DNA of 64,000 nucleotides from Tetradesmus obliquus (GCA_030272155.1 CP126196.1:4836501-4900500); one strand, 5' to 3'. Shown: positions 35,428 to 48,060, numbered from the stretch's first letter. Notes: generated from the letters alone by a model not told the origin. Made by a program: numbers and translations.

Positions 35428-38054
35428 CTAAATGTATCTGCCTGCGCAAGGTGCTAGACTGTATGCACGAAGCACTGCCTGCAGCGGCTTGGTTGATGCC
35501 ACACACACCACGTTTGACCAGGCCTTGAACTCAAAAGTATCGTTCCAACAGCCAGTGAGGCGAGTCAGCAGCTGTCCTTCAAGGTAGCAGATGTACCCTA
35601 GCATCTCCATGTCTTCTGTCACAGCCTGCGCACAGCAGCACAGACAGCAGGGGTGCGTCAGCAGCAGCGGCAATGCACCTGTTGTGATCACATATGTTGA
35701 CACCAGAGGAGAAGAGTTGTTAGGACGCGCTCGAGTTGTTTTTGCTGTGACACGCATGGAGCCGGAGTGCCCTGCTCCTTCATCAGGCCCAGCAGCAGGG
35801 CTGCCACAAAACATGTGCCGCTTGGTGGCGGCTGTGAGGCCATGCCATGCCTTGGAATTCCGTGCAAAATGATGCTAATACCCACGCCAGTAACGCATCA
35901 AGGGTACACATATCATACATGAAGATGGTAGCAGCAGCCTTGCAAGGTCAACGCAGAAGTGCAACCGCGCACCTTCAGTGTGAACGCCGGCGATGTCCCC
36001 CACAGGCCAATGCCGTGATATTCAAACAGCACGATGTCAATCTTGTGTGCGGCAAGCGCTTTTCTCGCGCCTTGCAGCACCAGCACATCGAAGCCCTCTG
36101 TGTCTATCTTCAGCATGAACAGCCGCTGCAGGCCGAGCTGCTCCATCATGGCATCAACTGTTGTCAAAGGCACTGCATTGGCACTGCCAGCTGCAGCGCT
36201 GCCCTTGTTCAGCGGGAGCTGCAGCACAGCACAGCAGAGTCAGCGCCGTACACTTTTCTACCGACGCGTTACATATAACAAGTGCTGTGCATGGGCATTG
36301 TGCTGCACTGCGCGATCGCACAACTGCAAACAGCGGCTGCCTGTTGATGCTGCTGCTGCAAGCAAACAATAGGTGCACACACTGTGCAGTGGCATGTGAG
36401 CAGGCTGTACCAAACCAAAACTGGTGGATCTTGCCCCGCAAATGCACTGAAGTTACGCTAGCTTGTGGCAGCCGAGTTTGCTCAGAAGCAGATCACCCAC
36501 CTGGCACAGCTCATCACAATCAGAAGGGAAGTCAGCAGTGCCCGAGTAGTTGGACATGGCAATCCTGTGCAGCTGCAGCTCATTGCCAGCGGACGTCTTG
36601 TTGTAACTGCCAAAGAAGCGCTCGTGCATCTTTGTCAGCACGTAATAGTTTGATGCAGATGGCTCAAAGCAGTGAACCTGCAGCTTGCGGCCTTGCACCA
36701 GAGGATGAGCTGCAGGCCGTTTGTAGCTGCTGTCCTTCAGGAATGATTCTTTGCAGTCCTTGCATGCGCCACAGACGTCAGTCTTTGTTACTTTCACTAT
36801 GCTGCTCCTCAGTTCCTCATTCGCCTCGTAAAACCTCCCCAACACTATCCTGCTGAACTCCTCCTGCATTGCAAGGAGATACATGCAGTTGTCAGCAGCG
36901 ACAGCAAAGCAGGCACTTGCCAACTGTAGCAGGCACTGTATTCGAGAGCACAGTGAAATGAGCGGCCGTATTGTACATGGCCCTTGGCCAAATTTCCACT
37001 AAGGAAGGCTTCCGCCCTTCTATCTCTCTGTTTGACTGATGACCTGCGCAGGTCAGGCATGCCTGCAGGCATTGCACTACGCGCCTGCTGCAAAAAAGTA
37101 TATTGCATGGCCAAGCTCTGCCGCAGGTGTGCAGCAGATGGACTCGAGCTCGTGCTGATACCATATGTGTATGTCCAGTGCATCTCCTGCTGTGTCCCGT
37201 TCTCAGCAGTGAACCCTGCTTGTGCATGACAGCTGGCAGTACAAGTACTGTGCATGGCAGCTGGCAGTACAAGTACTGTGCATGACAGCTGGCAGTACAT
37301 GTACTGTGCATGACAGCTGGCAGTACATGTACTGTGCATGACAGCTGGCAGTACAACAACGGCAATCCTGTCACCTCACCTGAGGCGCAAAGGCCTCAAA
37401 CAGCATTGCTGAATCGTAGGCCTTGTTGCAGCCGATGTCAAAAACTACAGGGTCCGGGCCAACGAATGGCTCCAGGTCAGGGATGTAGCTGAAGTCAGGG
37501 CAGCTGCAGCAGAGATTGCAAGAGCAGCCCAGCAGTTACTTGCGCGATGAGTGCATGGGTTGAATATCACATATATAGGCATGAATGGGGGCTGTACGAG
37601 GAGCTCTTATGCAGCTGCAGCGGCAGCAGCAGCCCATTGTCACAGTGTCAGGACTTGTGCCTGAGCCTCCACTTCACTGCTGCTGCACTGTGCTGCGTCA
37701 GCATGCTATGCCTCACCTGCTTTTCCCGTTGCTGGTAGCAACCTTGAAGAATGCTACCTGCTGCTGGTTCTCTTCAGGAGAGCAGCACTCAGCCACCCCT
37801 GCGGGATGCCAGGCGCTGTTGCTGCTGCTGCAGTTGCTTGCCACTGTCCCCAGGTGCAAGCCGTTGCCGTGTCGATGTATAATGGCAGACACGTTGGAGT
37901 TGCTACTATGCGAAAAGTTAAAGATCGTTAAGCCGAGCGTAAATGCCGCCAGGCACAGCAGCCCTGCAACTACTGGTCTAATGCCATGCACGCCATGGCT
38001 CGTGATCGCTGTGGTCCGAAATTGCTGAAACATGGTGCTTGATGCCTTCAGCAT
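35428..38054 (-). CDS. FkbM-family methyltransferase, type II membrane protein, 5 exons
   Basis: Exons: 37717-38054, 37380-37503, 36501-36863, 35973-36218, 35428-35625. Phases agree and give 422 residues. Residues about 25-47 (PVVAGLLCLAAFTLGLTIFN) form a signal anchor, so the catalytic part probably faces the Golgi/ER lumen. The SAM-binding start is DPVVFDIGCNKAYDS. A Cys-rich insert (CGACKDCKES) follows, then VHCFEPSASNYYVLTK, the middle block RIAMSNYSGTADF, and the FkbM signature LTTVDAMMEQLGLQRLFMLK with IDTEGFDVLVLQGA and IVLFEYHGIG. FkbM enzymes O-methylate sugars or other small acceptors; the acceptor is unknown. The intron between exons 2 and 3 carries a 28-bp palindromic minisatellite. 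Confidence 0.88.
37221..37355. repeat. 28-bp intronic minisatellite with palindromic core
   Basis: Nearly five copies of a 28-base unit lie in the FkbM intron 2. Each copy contains CAGTACAAGTACTG or the perfect palindrome CAGTACATGTACTG. Confidence 0.9.
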
Positions 38055-38590
38055 CGATATTGTCAGCTGCGAATTGTCTCAGCGCTAACGGGCAGCGATA
38101 TCATGACAACGGGTGGAGAGGTCGAAGGAGAAGGGCGGAGACTTGCCACACTGCCCTATTACTTGCTTGTCTTGAATGTTGCTGACGAGCCAACCTGTTA
38201 ATTCTTTGAATATGCGTCATGCCATGCCATGGGTACTACCACCTGACCTCGGCTGCTACCTTGGACCAGGGTCCTTGGCTTCTACCCTGGATGTCACCTT
38301 GGCTTTCTTGTACGCCTCGATACCTCCGCACGCGAGCACTCAAATCACGTTTGGAGTCACGCGAAATCATGTCGATCGATCGACACCATCAAGTAGTAAT
38401 GGGTGTCGGTTGACTGTGTGTTGTGCTGCTGCTGTACTGCCTGTGGGCGCAGTGCTACTGGCATGCCTGGTGGCAAGTGGATGGGCATGCTGCTATCAGC
38501 ATATTTGACAATCACTTCAAGTGGCACACGAAGCAAATAAAACGTGTTACTGCCCAGCAAACAAGGAATTGCAGTTACCCGGCGCAATGC
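38055..38590. promoter_or_regulatory. FkbM upstream region
   Basis: About 535 bases lie upstream of the FkbM start and downstream of the next minus-strand gene. They presumably contain the FkbM promoter. No clear element recognised. Confidence 0.35.
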
Positions 38591-40311
38591 TCATGGCAAA
38601 GGGGCCCAGGGGGGTTCTGACAGGGCTGCAGACACCTGTACTACTAGTAGCAGCAGTAGCAGGCCCCAAGGCGCTGCTGCTGTCGCACCAGCACCTGTCT
38701 AAAGAACTTCAGGCTACACAAATGTGCAAGGCATAATGCGACGTAATGCTCACTCGCATGTCTAGCTGACCTGCAACTCACAATACTCCTTCAGCAACAC
38801 CACCACCCGAACTGGGAAGCTTTCCTTGTGCAGGAAATGACACCTTTTCTGGATGCCTTCCAGGGCATCAGTGAAGCCCAGCAATATCACAACGCAGGCA
38901 ACAGCCTCAACTCAGCATGCCCAGTCACTGCTACGGTAGCCACTGCTTGGCATCCTGTTCGCGCATCCTCAGGATGCACGCGCATTTGCGTCGCATGGCC
39001 CCAGGCTGCAGCATAAACATGTGCTGATGTCTTCATTCATGTCAAGCTTGTGCTGCTCCTGTGGCGTGGCTGCTGCCGCCACCGCTGCTGCTCTGCTGCT
39101 GCTGCACTGCTGCCGCACCATCAATTGCAGAGTGGCAGCAATCACCGGTGGACAATGAATGCAAGCATCACTGCTACCTGCGCAGCAGCATGTAGCGGCG
39201 GCACAGTGCCGGCAGTGGTCAGCATCTATTGCTGATCTGCCGACCGACCTAATCTCAACATGTAACACCCTGTGCATGGGAAACCCTCAGATAGTGCAGC
39301 ACAATGTAAGAGCTCACTGGACTGGCTTGCGTTGTTGCTTGGCAACACTGCAGCGCCTCACAAGGCATTTCGCTGTTACCACCATGTTCTTCATGTACTA
39401 CATGCCGTGGCGGACTGTCACTGCTGCCAAAACTCAGCCCATTCAAGGCATCAAGTGCAGGGTGCATCCTGGCGCAACTGCCAGCTGCCGCCTGCCTGCT
39501 GCCACGCACCAGCAGCACATGCGTAGGGTTGGGCACAAACTTGTAGGCAGGCCTGCAGGGCATATGTCAAGCAGAGTACTACCGATTGTGACAGGTACGA
39601 AGCTGAAGTATTGCGCATTATTTGCATGGCATGCGTACAGTGGCTGCCTGCGCTGTACACGTTGGCCTCATGTGCAATGCCTGGCTGGCAGCACAGAAGT
39701 GGCATTTGCCAGCTTGCAAGCGTCCTGTCACACTGTTGCGGCGGTGGTGAAGAGCAGAACCACAAACAAGCACGCCCAGAACATTGTTTTTGCGCTGCGT
39801 GCAGTGCTGCAAGCAGGAGTCTGTTTTCTGCTGCTTGCCATGCATCTGCAGGAATACATTCGCTCAAACTGTTCGGAGTGTTGCCAGTGGAGCCACTGCT
39901 GCCATGCATGCAGCATATGCTGCAGCCAACCTCACCCAAAGATGGACTCCAGGTATTTGACAAAGGCTTTTAGCACTGCAAATCAAACAGCAGTTGCAAA
40001 ACAGAGTTTGAGTGCTGCAGCTTGCTGCTTGTTATGTGAGTGCTGCTCTTCGCAGCTAGACCTGCTGTGCACAGTGAGTGCATGCTGCTGTGTCGGCCGC
40101 AATCTGTGCCGTTCACGTCAGGACCTACTCCTTGCGAGCCATACAGCCACCTACGTGGTGCCAGGGCTTCTAGTGCAGGCGTTTTCTGCATGTGGAACGC
40201 CAGGGAGCTGATTCCATTGAAGATCAAGTTGAACTGAGCCAGCGCGCAGCAAGACAGCACTATGTACAGGCTAGGCGCAAACACCAGCGTCAGGATCTGC
40301 GGTAGGTTCAT
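38591..40311 (-). CDS. Possible small secreted or membrane protein, 5 exons, unknown function
   Basis: A splice-consistent model joins 40155-40311, 39936-39975, 39510-39552, 38782-38824 and 38591-38694 into 128 codons. The N terminus (MNLPQILTLVFAPSLYIVLS) looks like a signal peptide or signal anchor. The middle reads LLKAFVKYLESIFGPAYKFV. The end has a hydrophobic APWGLLLLLLVQVSAALSE segment that could be a second membrane helix or a GPI-type tail. The phases of all four junctions agree, which is the main support; one acceptor is CAAG. No family recognised, and the last two small exons are the weakest part. Confidence 0.38.
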
Positions 40312-40787
40312 GATAAGTGATGCTAGGGGTCGGAATGAAAATATAGTTTGCTAGGATGCAGTAGATGATGGAGACAAAGAGCGGGGAAGTCGCAACCCAA
40401 AAGCAACTGACTGTTCACTGGCCACTGGCCACACGTAGAGCAACCGAGCAGGTGCTATGATCAGGGACAAAGCATCAGCGGGAAACTGTGTTCTTTGTAT
40501 GCTTGAGGGGCACTGATAGTAAGAGCGGAGGGGCTAGTATTACTCAGCAAGGGCTTGAGGCTTTGAACTGACAGGTCTCGATCGCAGCCCACCAAGTGAG
40601 CTGCAGTGCAGCATACGTCACGTTCTTGTCCATATGAGATTGCTTCTGGGTTGTTTGTTTTGCTCGATAATGTATGACGCCGAGAGCAGTAGTCCCGTCA
40701 TAAACTTGACCTGTTGACACCTGCTGCTGCACCGTACAGAACGCAACTTGGCCTTGCATTTTACAAGTATTATATAATGCATTTGGG
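40312..40787. promoter_or_regulatory. Divergent intergenic region
   Basis: 476 bases separate the minus-strand small gene from the plus-strand IQ gene. AT-rich TATATAATGC at 40771-40780 lies close upstream of the IQ-gene ATG. Confidence 0.35.
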
Positions 40788-41072
40788 ATGAATAGTCTCG
40801 AGGCGCAAAGGGTGCTGGCAGTGCTAGATGATGCTGTGGACAGCCTGAGGCAAGTACCTGCTGCCAGCCATGTCAGGGCTGGTGCCAAACGACACAACCA
40901 ACACCAATGAATCCTGGATCCGCAGGCTTGTGTCTTTCATAACTCCTGAAGTTGTTGCTGCTGCGAACCAGCTAGGTGGCGTGCTGGGGCAGGTGTGACA
41001 CTAGCAAATACCAGGGGCTGGCAACAGCAGAGCCTGTGTCCCATGGTGTACGCAGTGCTTGCCATGCACCAG

Positions 41073-41108
<36 letters not shown>

Positions 41109-43699
41109 GATGTGAGCTCATAGCTTGACAAGGTCAAGCGTTAGCCAAGCGCTGCTGCCATCAACATGCAGACGCCGTGTGCGCAGCAGCAGCTGCCAGG
41201 TGGATGGCAGCAGCAGCTGGTACTCACACAGCGTCCGCATGTTGCATGGCAGCAGAACCAACAGCTCTCTGCACTACAGTACACTTGGCACACGTGACTG
41301 TCGTATGTCCTGTATGGCACACACGACTGGCTCACCTGCTGTATGCTGCGCTGCAGGACGTGGCTGACAGCTTGCAGCAGCATGCAGCAGATGTGGCCGA
41401 CCTGCAGCCAGACTTCCAGCCTCACCAGCTGCTGCCCACAGCCTCCTCACTGCTGCGCGTGCTCAAGGTTGGCAGTGCAATGGCTTCTGTTGAGCAGCGC
41501 AAGGTGCCTACCCAAGCAGCTGTGCACAGCAAGTCGAAGTGCAGTCAGTGCAGGCGCACATGCTGTTATTATTCGTCCTGCAATCAGCGCAACATGGTGC
41601 ACATGCCTACAAACGCTTGCAGGACACACATACACATACAGTTCTGCATATAAACAGCCATGGTTCTAGTGGGTCGAAGACTAGACGGGCAGCTGAGCTG
41701 TGGTGCCCTGCCTGTCCTGCTATGCCCTGCCTGTTTCTGAGCTGCCTGCAGAAGTCCCCCAACATTGATGAGGCGTTGGCCAGCCTGCAGTGCGACAGGT
41801 CGCCAGGCATGATGCAGCTGCTTAGCTACTTTGAGCGGGTGAGCAACCAGTGCAGCAGCAGCAGCAGCAGCACCAGCAGCAGCAGCAGCTCAAAGAGAAG
41901 GAGAAGCAGCACTTCCATATCCTGTGCAGCAGCATGCAGCAACGGGTGCAGCCTGAGCAGCTGCATCCGCTTCTCGTTGGTCTTGTCACCATCATGCTAA
42001 CTCGACACAACAGCTTCTGCACAGCCAAGCGCAGCAGTTACACCTGCATCCAGGCGCATCATCACGCCCTGCACCCCGCACAGCATCTGACGTGTCTTTC
42101 CATGCACATGCGCATGCACGCCTCATCAAACACTCTGCAGTACCGCGCCCAGATGCACAAGCGGCTGACCACCACAGTGGAGGAGGACGCCACGGCGCGC
42201 GACAACTTTGCGGCCCTGGCGGAGCGCCGCGAGCGCGCTGCTGGCGAGAAGCTGACGCTGGAGCACAAGCTGCGGCTGCAGCGGCTGGAGATGGCCAAGG
42301 CGCTGGGGACGCTGCAGGTGAGTTGTCAGGGTTCCTTGCTCCCTGGGGAAAGAGCAGCGTTTGTAAAAGGACAAATGCATACATGGCTCCTGCGTTTCAA
42401 AGAACCCATGTACCTGAGCACCTTCATGTGCTGCGGTGCATGCTGCTGCACTGAGGAGTGCATGCAGATGCGTGTTGACCTGGCCTGGCGGGTAGTCAGC
42501 ATGAAAGGATGCTGTGCGACGTGTTGGTGTTCGGACAACACAAACAAGTGTGCACATTGTTGCCTTGACTATTTGTCTGCCAATGCTGATTTGACCTGCT
42601 GATTTGACCTGCTGCCATGTCTCGTGCCTGTGCCTGTTGCTGCCTAGGCGGCGCACGATGCGGCAGCAGCAGAGCTGGCGGAGCTGCGGCGCAGCGCAGC
42701 AGCAGGCCAGGCAGCCACGCAGGGCGAGGCGGCTTCAGTCAAGGCGGCAGATGAGGCGGCGTATGCAGCAGAGCATGCTGAGCTGGCAAAGCAGGTGCGC
42801 TGCCATGCTGTTTGATGGCTAGCAGCACCGTTGCACACCTCAAAACACCGTACAACTGCTGCAGTGCAGCATGCAGCAACTGTTGTGTAGCTGTTGTGGA
42901 ACGTATGCTTTCCTGCTTGAATGCAAGCAGCAGCCCAACCAGCAACCGTAAGATGATGTGGCAGCTCCCTGCCTGCCGGCCAGCCCCTGACATGTGCACT
43001 GCCGCAAACATGTCGTATTGTGCCGCGCATGCACATGCAGCTGGAGGCCATGCACCTGGAGCTCAGCACGCTGCGTGCTGACAACCGCGAGGGGGCAGCG
43101 GCAGCGCGCAAGGCCCGCAAGCGCGCGCAGCAGGACTGTGAGGCTGCCATTGGCGAGTTTGATGCGGAGATGGGCGCGCGGCACAAGGAGTATGAGCAGG
43201 CGCTGACTGCGTACAATGAGCTGCAGGAGCAGATCAAGGTGGGGTGGGGTGCAGGGGTGGCACTTTGAGAAGCTTTGTGGCGCAGTTTGAGCAGCTGGGG
43301 GTGGCATGTGGGAGGGTGCAGGGTGTACAACGAGCTGCAGGAGCAGACCAAGGTGGGCGCATGGCGGGAGGGGATGGCAGTCCTGCTGGCGTGTACGGCA
43401 CGAACGCAGCAATATATGCACGCCCATGAGTTGCGTTTGAGCAGGCGCTGACTGCGTACAACGAGCTGCAGGAGCACATCAACAGGGACGCAGTAGGCAG
43501 TCCTGCAAGCCTATGCTGTGCCTGTCATCATTTATGATGCGACAGCTGGATGCCAGCCACCGTTGACAAATGTCGCAGGCTTGGTTATCCTGTCAGGGCT
43601 GCTGCACGTGCAGCTTGCAGACAGACGGCTTCCTGCAGCATTCACGCGCACCGCGCAGTGCGGCACGGCGCTGCACCGTTCATACAGAGGCTGTGTCCT

Positions 43700-43756
<57 letters not shown>

Positions 43757-44348
43757 AGAAGCACACTGCCGAGGCTGACGCGCTGCGAGCGGAGCGGCTG
43801 GCGCACGAGGAGGCGCTGCGGGCAGCAGCGGAGGCCAAGCGCAAGGCGGAGCTGCAGCAGCTGCGGCTGGAGGCGGCAGCCTACGCCATACAGAACGCAT
43901 GGAAGGTGCGGTAGTAGCAGCAGCTGCACCTGTGATTGATGCAGCTGTGGTGTGTTTGCGTGGGTTATGGCTGAAGCACAGGATGCTGGCTAGCCTCGAC
44001 ATGCTGTTTGGCCTTGCAGCAAGTGCGAGAACATGCCACAGTGAGGTTCACGCGAGGCCTGTTGATCAGCAAAAGATGTCACTGCGCAAGCGTAGTTGCA
44101 AGGATTTACAACCTGCACTGGATCGTGAGCTGCATGCATGATGCAGGTGATCAGCGGGTCTCCTGGCTATAGCATACTTGCTCGTGTACTGTGTTACCAA
44201 GCCGTATTATGTGCCGCTACATGCGGCCTGCCTGTGTTGCTGCCAGGTGTGGAGGAAGAAGAAGGCAGCAGAAGCAAAGAAGGCTGCAGGGAAGGGCAAG
44301 GGCGGGAAGGCGGCAGCAGGCAAGGCTGCTGCCAAAGGCAAGAAGTAG
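40788..44348 (+). CDS. IQ-motif coiled-coil protein, resembling axonemal DRC10/IQCD-type proteins, 9 exons
   Basis: Exons: 40788-40849, 40926-40992, 41357-41467, 41752-41838, 42141-42317, 42648-42794, 43041-43238, 43759-43905, 44247-44348. They give 365 residues in frame. Intron 1 uses a GC donor (CTGAG/GCAAGT). After an N-terminal helical part, long coiled-coil segments follow (EEDATARDNFAALAERRERA, ARKARKRAQQDCEAA, EADALRAERLAHEEALRAAA). Then comes an IQ calmodulin-binding motif, AYAIQNAWKVWRKKK (about residues 324-338), and a Lys/Ala/Gly-rich basic tail. Coiled coils plus one late IQ motif fit nexin-dynein regulatory complex subunits 9/10, an assignment from architecture only. An additional small exon around 41890-41990 is possible. 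Ghost copies of the NELQEQIK segment lie in intron 7. Confidence 0.78.
43322..43486 (+). repeat. Ghost copies of the IQ-gene exon 7 end
   Basis: Two degenerate copies of the TAYNELQEQIK end of exon 7 follow it within the intron: about 43322-43352 (YNELQEQTK, then a GTGGGC donor) and about 43439-43486 (QALTAYNELQEHIN, donor lost). Confidence 0.8.
43701..43757. repeat. (CTG)18-19 tract abutting a splice acceptor
   Basis: An uninterrupted CTG run forms the 3' end of IQ-gene intron 7 and ends in the CAG acceptor at 43756-43758. Confidence 0.92.
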
Positions 44349-44826
44349 GCCTGCAGGCAAGCACTATGGTAACTCGCTGTTGGGATTCGTTCGTGAGCTG
44401 CTAATGGCCCGTCTCTGGAAAGCCCAACGATATGTCACAAAACAGTGCAGTACACCAGTGCAGTACACCAGTACTGCAGCAGGGCAGGGAACTGTGTACA
44501 TTGATTGCGGGAAGATGAAATTCGCATTGCGATGTACAGTTCAAAGTGTATGGCTGCCTTACAATCGGGTGCATTCACAGAGCATCACGAGAACACTGCA
44601 GCTGCACGCTGGGTATTGCATGATGTTATAATTTGCAGGCCACACTGCATGAGGTCGATGCATTAAATCAAAGCGTAACGCGAGATTGGACAACGAACCT
44701 ACACCACGCTGTCGCTGAGCTGCTGTTCGCCTGGCAACACGCTACCTTGGACGTGCTGCACTATGCTGTATGCTCTTAAGGTTCGCTGAGGGTTGATTAA
44801 GCAACGTGAAGTGCTGTTTTTGCGTA
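44349..44826. promoter_or_regulatory. Intergenic, upstream of the MYND gene
   Basis: 478 bases lie between tandem plus-strand genes. A short direct repeat (GTGCAGTACACCA twice) lies at about 44444-44470. This should contain the IQ-gene 3' end and the MYND promoter. Confidence 0.4.
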
Positions 44827-45888
44827 ATGGATCAAGCAGCTGCCGCTGCAACGGCCTGGGCGGACGCTGCAGAGCAGCTCAGGAACAGGAATCAGCTGGA
44901 GGCAGCTTGCAAGACCATTCTTGACCTAGCTGAGCAGCCCGCAGCAAGCACTGCTACTGTGAAGCAATTGATCAAACAGAAGGTACTAACAGCATTGTTT
45001 GAAGCCACAGCATCAGTGCTGGGTGAGCGCAAGCGGCAGCGCGACTGGCGCACTGAAGCCTATGCAGTGCGTGTGCAGCGTGTGATTTCAGCACTCACTG
45101 CAGTACTGAAGGTGGCGACTGAGAAGGCACAGCAGCAAAAGCCATCATCAGCTGCAGGCGGACCGCACAGCGCTAGCAAGGGAGCAGAGGGCAGCAGCAG
45201 GGACGCCCCTGCTGGCAGCAGCAGCAGCAGCAGCACAGCAAGGGCACCAACTGTAGCCACTGCACGCCCTGCTAAGGCAGCTGGCTGGGTGCTGAACGGA
45301 CCAGCGTGGGACAGTATGCAGCGAAAGCTTGTAGTGGCCATGCAGGATGTGACAGCAGTGTTTGAACAGGCCAGCAGCAGCAGCAGCTCCACAGCAACAT
45401 CAGCGCTGCTGCCTGCTGCCACCCTCGCCTTGCCTGTTGAGCTAGCCTTGCTTACATCAGCAGTCAACAGCACACAGCCAGAAGGACTTTTCAGTTCAGC
45501 AGGAACAGCAGTCTTGGCTGTGCCAGCAGCACAGCTGGCTGTGGCAACCCTGAGAGCAGCAGCAGCAGCAGCGAGGCACACTGCTGATTCAGCAGTTGCT
45601 GCGCCTGCTGCTGACGTAGTAATTGTGGACGGAGTCGCAGCATGCATTCACATTGGGCGCCTGCTGTCGCACAGCTGCCAGCTGATGAGTCTTGCTGACA
45701 GTCGCCGGATGAATGCAGCGGGCGGGCCCATGGTGGTTGCAGAGCGCTCAGCAGCTCTGCTGAGGTCGCGCCACTTTGGGCAGCTGATGCTGGTCATGCT
45801 GGCCGTGCTCACACAGCTGCTGCTGCAGGAAAAGTGCCCAGCAGGCTGCAGCAGCAGCAACAATAGCAGCAGCAGCAGCGTTCAGCAC

Positions 45889-45936
<48 letters not shown>

Positions 45937-46308
45937 CTGCCTGCTGTGCCGTACCACAAGCAGCTGTGGCAGGACCTAGGGCTGCCTGCAGACCTCCTGG
46001 ACCATGCAGCAGCAGCAGCAGCATGCCAGCCCACAGGTGGCACCACATGCACAGCCTTTAAAAAATCTGTGGAAGCAGCTTGCTTGACAATCGAGCTGCT
46101 CGGCGAAGCAGCAACTCCTGGCAGGCCGCTGCTGACATGCTCGGACCTGTCCCCGCATCAGCTGCAGCTGGCGACCATGTCAATGCGGGTGCCGCTGCTG
46201 CTGATGGACGTGGCTGAGCAAGCCAGCAGCAGCAGCAGCCTCAGCAGCGGCAGCAGCAGCAGCAGCAGCAGCGGCAGCAGCAGCAGCAGCGCAAATAGAA
46301 GCGGCGGC

Positions 46309-46345
<37 letters not shown>

Positions 46346-47339
46346 GCGGCAGCATAGCCTGCAGTGAAGGCTTTGACAAGCAGCTTGCGGTGGATATACT
46401 GGAGGTACTGCCAGAGCCTTTGAGCTGCTGGCGGCTGCTTGGCACAGCCAGCAGCAGCAGCACAATAGCAGGTAGCTCCTCTGGCAGCAGTGGTGCAGTT
46501 TCATCTCCTCAGGAAAGTTTCCCTGCACTGCATGCTCAGTTCAGGCAATGCTGGCGCACGCTGCTGCAGCAGCTGGTGCGGACAACGCGCAGCATGCTTG
46601 CTCCTCTGCCAGCAGGCGGTTCAAACCTAGCAGCAGCGCCAACAGCAACAGCAGCAACAGCAGCAACCGTGGAGTTGCAAGCCACGCAGGAGGATGGCAG
46701 TGCATCACCGGGCGCTGCACAGCGCAGCAGCATCAGCAGCAGCAGCAGCAGCAGCAGCAGCATCTCACCAGGCGGACAGGAGCCTCCCGGCGCCTCAGTG
46801 CGTATCCTCTCCTCCTGGTCAGCTCGGCTGGCTGTTGTTGGCGGCTGTGTCAACGTCCTCAACCGTGCAGCAGAGCAACTGCAACAGCAGCAGCAGCAGG
46901 AGCATGCTCTCAGGCATGCAGCAGCAGTGATGGCGCAGCAGCTGCAGCAGCACCTGCGCACTGTTCTGCTGCCGCTGCTGCGCTCGCCTACCTGTGAGGT
47001 CGATGTGGTGATCAAGGGGGGTGCCGTGTGGGCGCAGTTTTGCAAGGTGCTTGCAGGCCTGTGCTTGAAGGACAGCAACTCCATCCCAGTACTGCCTTCT
47101 CTGCTGCTGGATGTCACTACTAGCACAACTGCTGGACGCCTGCAGCAGCAGTGGCAGCTATTTGGGCTGCTGCTGTCCTTCACCAAGGCGGTTGTGCTTG
47201 TGAGTGGCCTCCCGTCAACGAATGTCATCCAGGTACCACACACGCCGTGCCCAAGCAGCGTGCTGCGCATGCAGGCTTGGATGGAGGGTCGAAAGGGCCT
47301 GGCTGTTGCAGCTGGCGTTGCAGGCCGGCTAGCACAGCC

Positions 47340-47379
<40 letters not shown>

Positions 47380-48060
47380 GAGGAGGGTGCCAGCAGCGCT
47401 GCGGTGCCCTGGCTGCTGCTGCTGGTGCATATGCTCTTTGCTGGCAGCAAGCTGGCAGCGGGGCTGACTGCAGCGTATACAGCAGAGGAGGAGGTTGAGC
47501 ACACAGCACTGCTGGAGCTGCAGGGGTGCTTGACGATGCTGAGTATAGCTGCTGCAAACTGTGTATCAGCGATGGAGGGCAGCACAGCAGCAGCAGGAGC
47601 AGGAGCAGCAGGTGGCGGAAGCAATTTGCTGGTGCGCCTGCGTCAGCAGCTTGAGCAGCTGGGGCCAGCCCTGATTGCAGCTGCATCGAGCATTGAAGAG
47701 ATGCCATGGTCCTGTCCAGAGACTGGCACCGGCATCAGCATAAACATGAACTGCATGGAGAGTTTGCCTGAGCTCATGCAGCAGCTGCAGCAGTGGTGCC
47801 TGGCCTTCTGCGGCCACTTTGGGTCCAGCTGCTGCTGCAACAACCCCGCCTGCACCAACCTGGGCAGCAGCAGTGAGGCGTCACTGGTGGGTGGCAAGGC
47901 CTGTGTGTGCAGCGGCTGCATGGGGGCGAGGTTCTGCAGCAGGGAGTGCATTGCCGCGATGTGGCCACACCACAAGGTGACATGCCGTGCTGTGAAGCGG
48001 GAACAGCAGCAGCAGCAGCAGCAGCAGCAGGATGTGCAGCAGCAGCAGGATATAGAGTAA
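44827..48060 (+). CDS. Large intronless protein with a C-terminal MYND zinc finger
   Basis: A single open frame of 1077 codons starts at ATG 44827 (MDQAAAAATAWADAAEQL). Most of the protein is alpha-helical in character (for example LTALFEATASVLGERKRQ and RVQRVISALTAVLKVATEKA) and is broken by long Ser, Ala and Gln runs from CAG-type repeats. The last 75 or so residues hold the MYND finger (about 1001-1056): CCCNNPACTNLG, then ACVCSGCMGARFCSRECIAA and HHKVTC, with the Cys/His ligands in the expected order. A polyQ tail ends the protein. MYND fingers bind Pro-rich peptides in partners, and in algae they occur in large families of otherwise uncharacterised proteins. There is no SET domain. Lack of introns contrasts sharply with its neighbours and suggests retroposition or simply family style. 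The function beyond peptide binding is unknown. Confidence 0.87.

Noticed and set aside
39159..40211. 350-codon plus-strand ORF
   Set aside because: It has Cys/His-rich shadow composition and lies antisense to a splice-consistent minus-strand model; no domain recognised.
46536..47624. 362-codon minus-strand ORF
   Set aside because: Antisense shadow of the MYND gene, made of Cys and Ser runs complementary to the CAG/AGC repeats.
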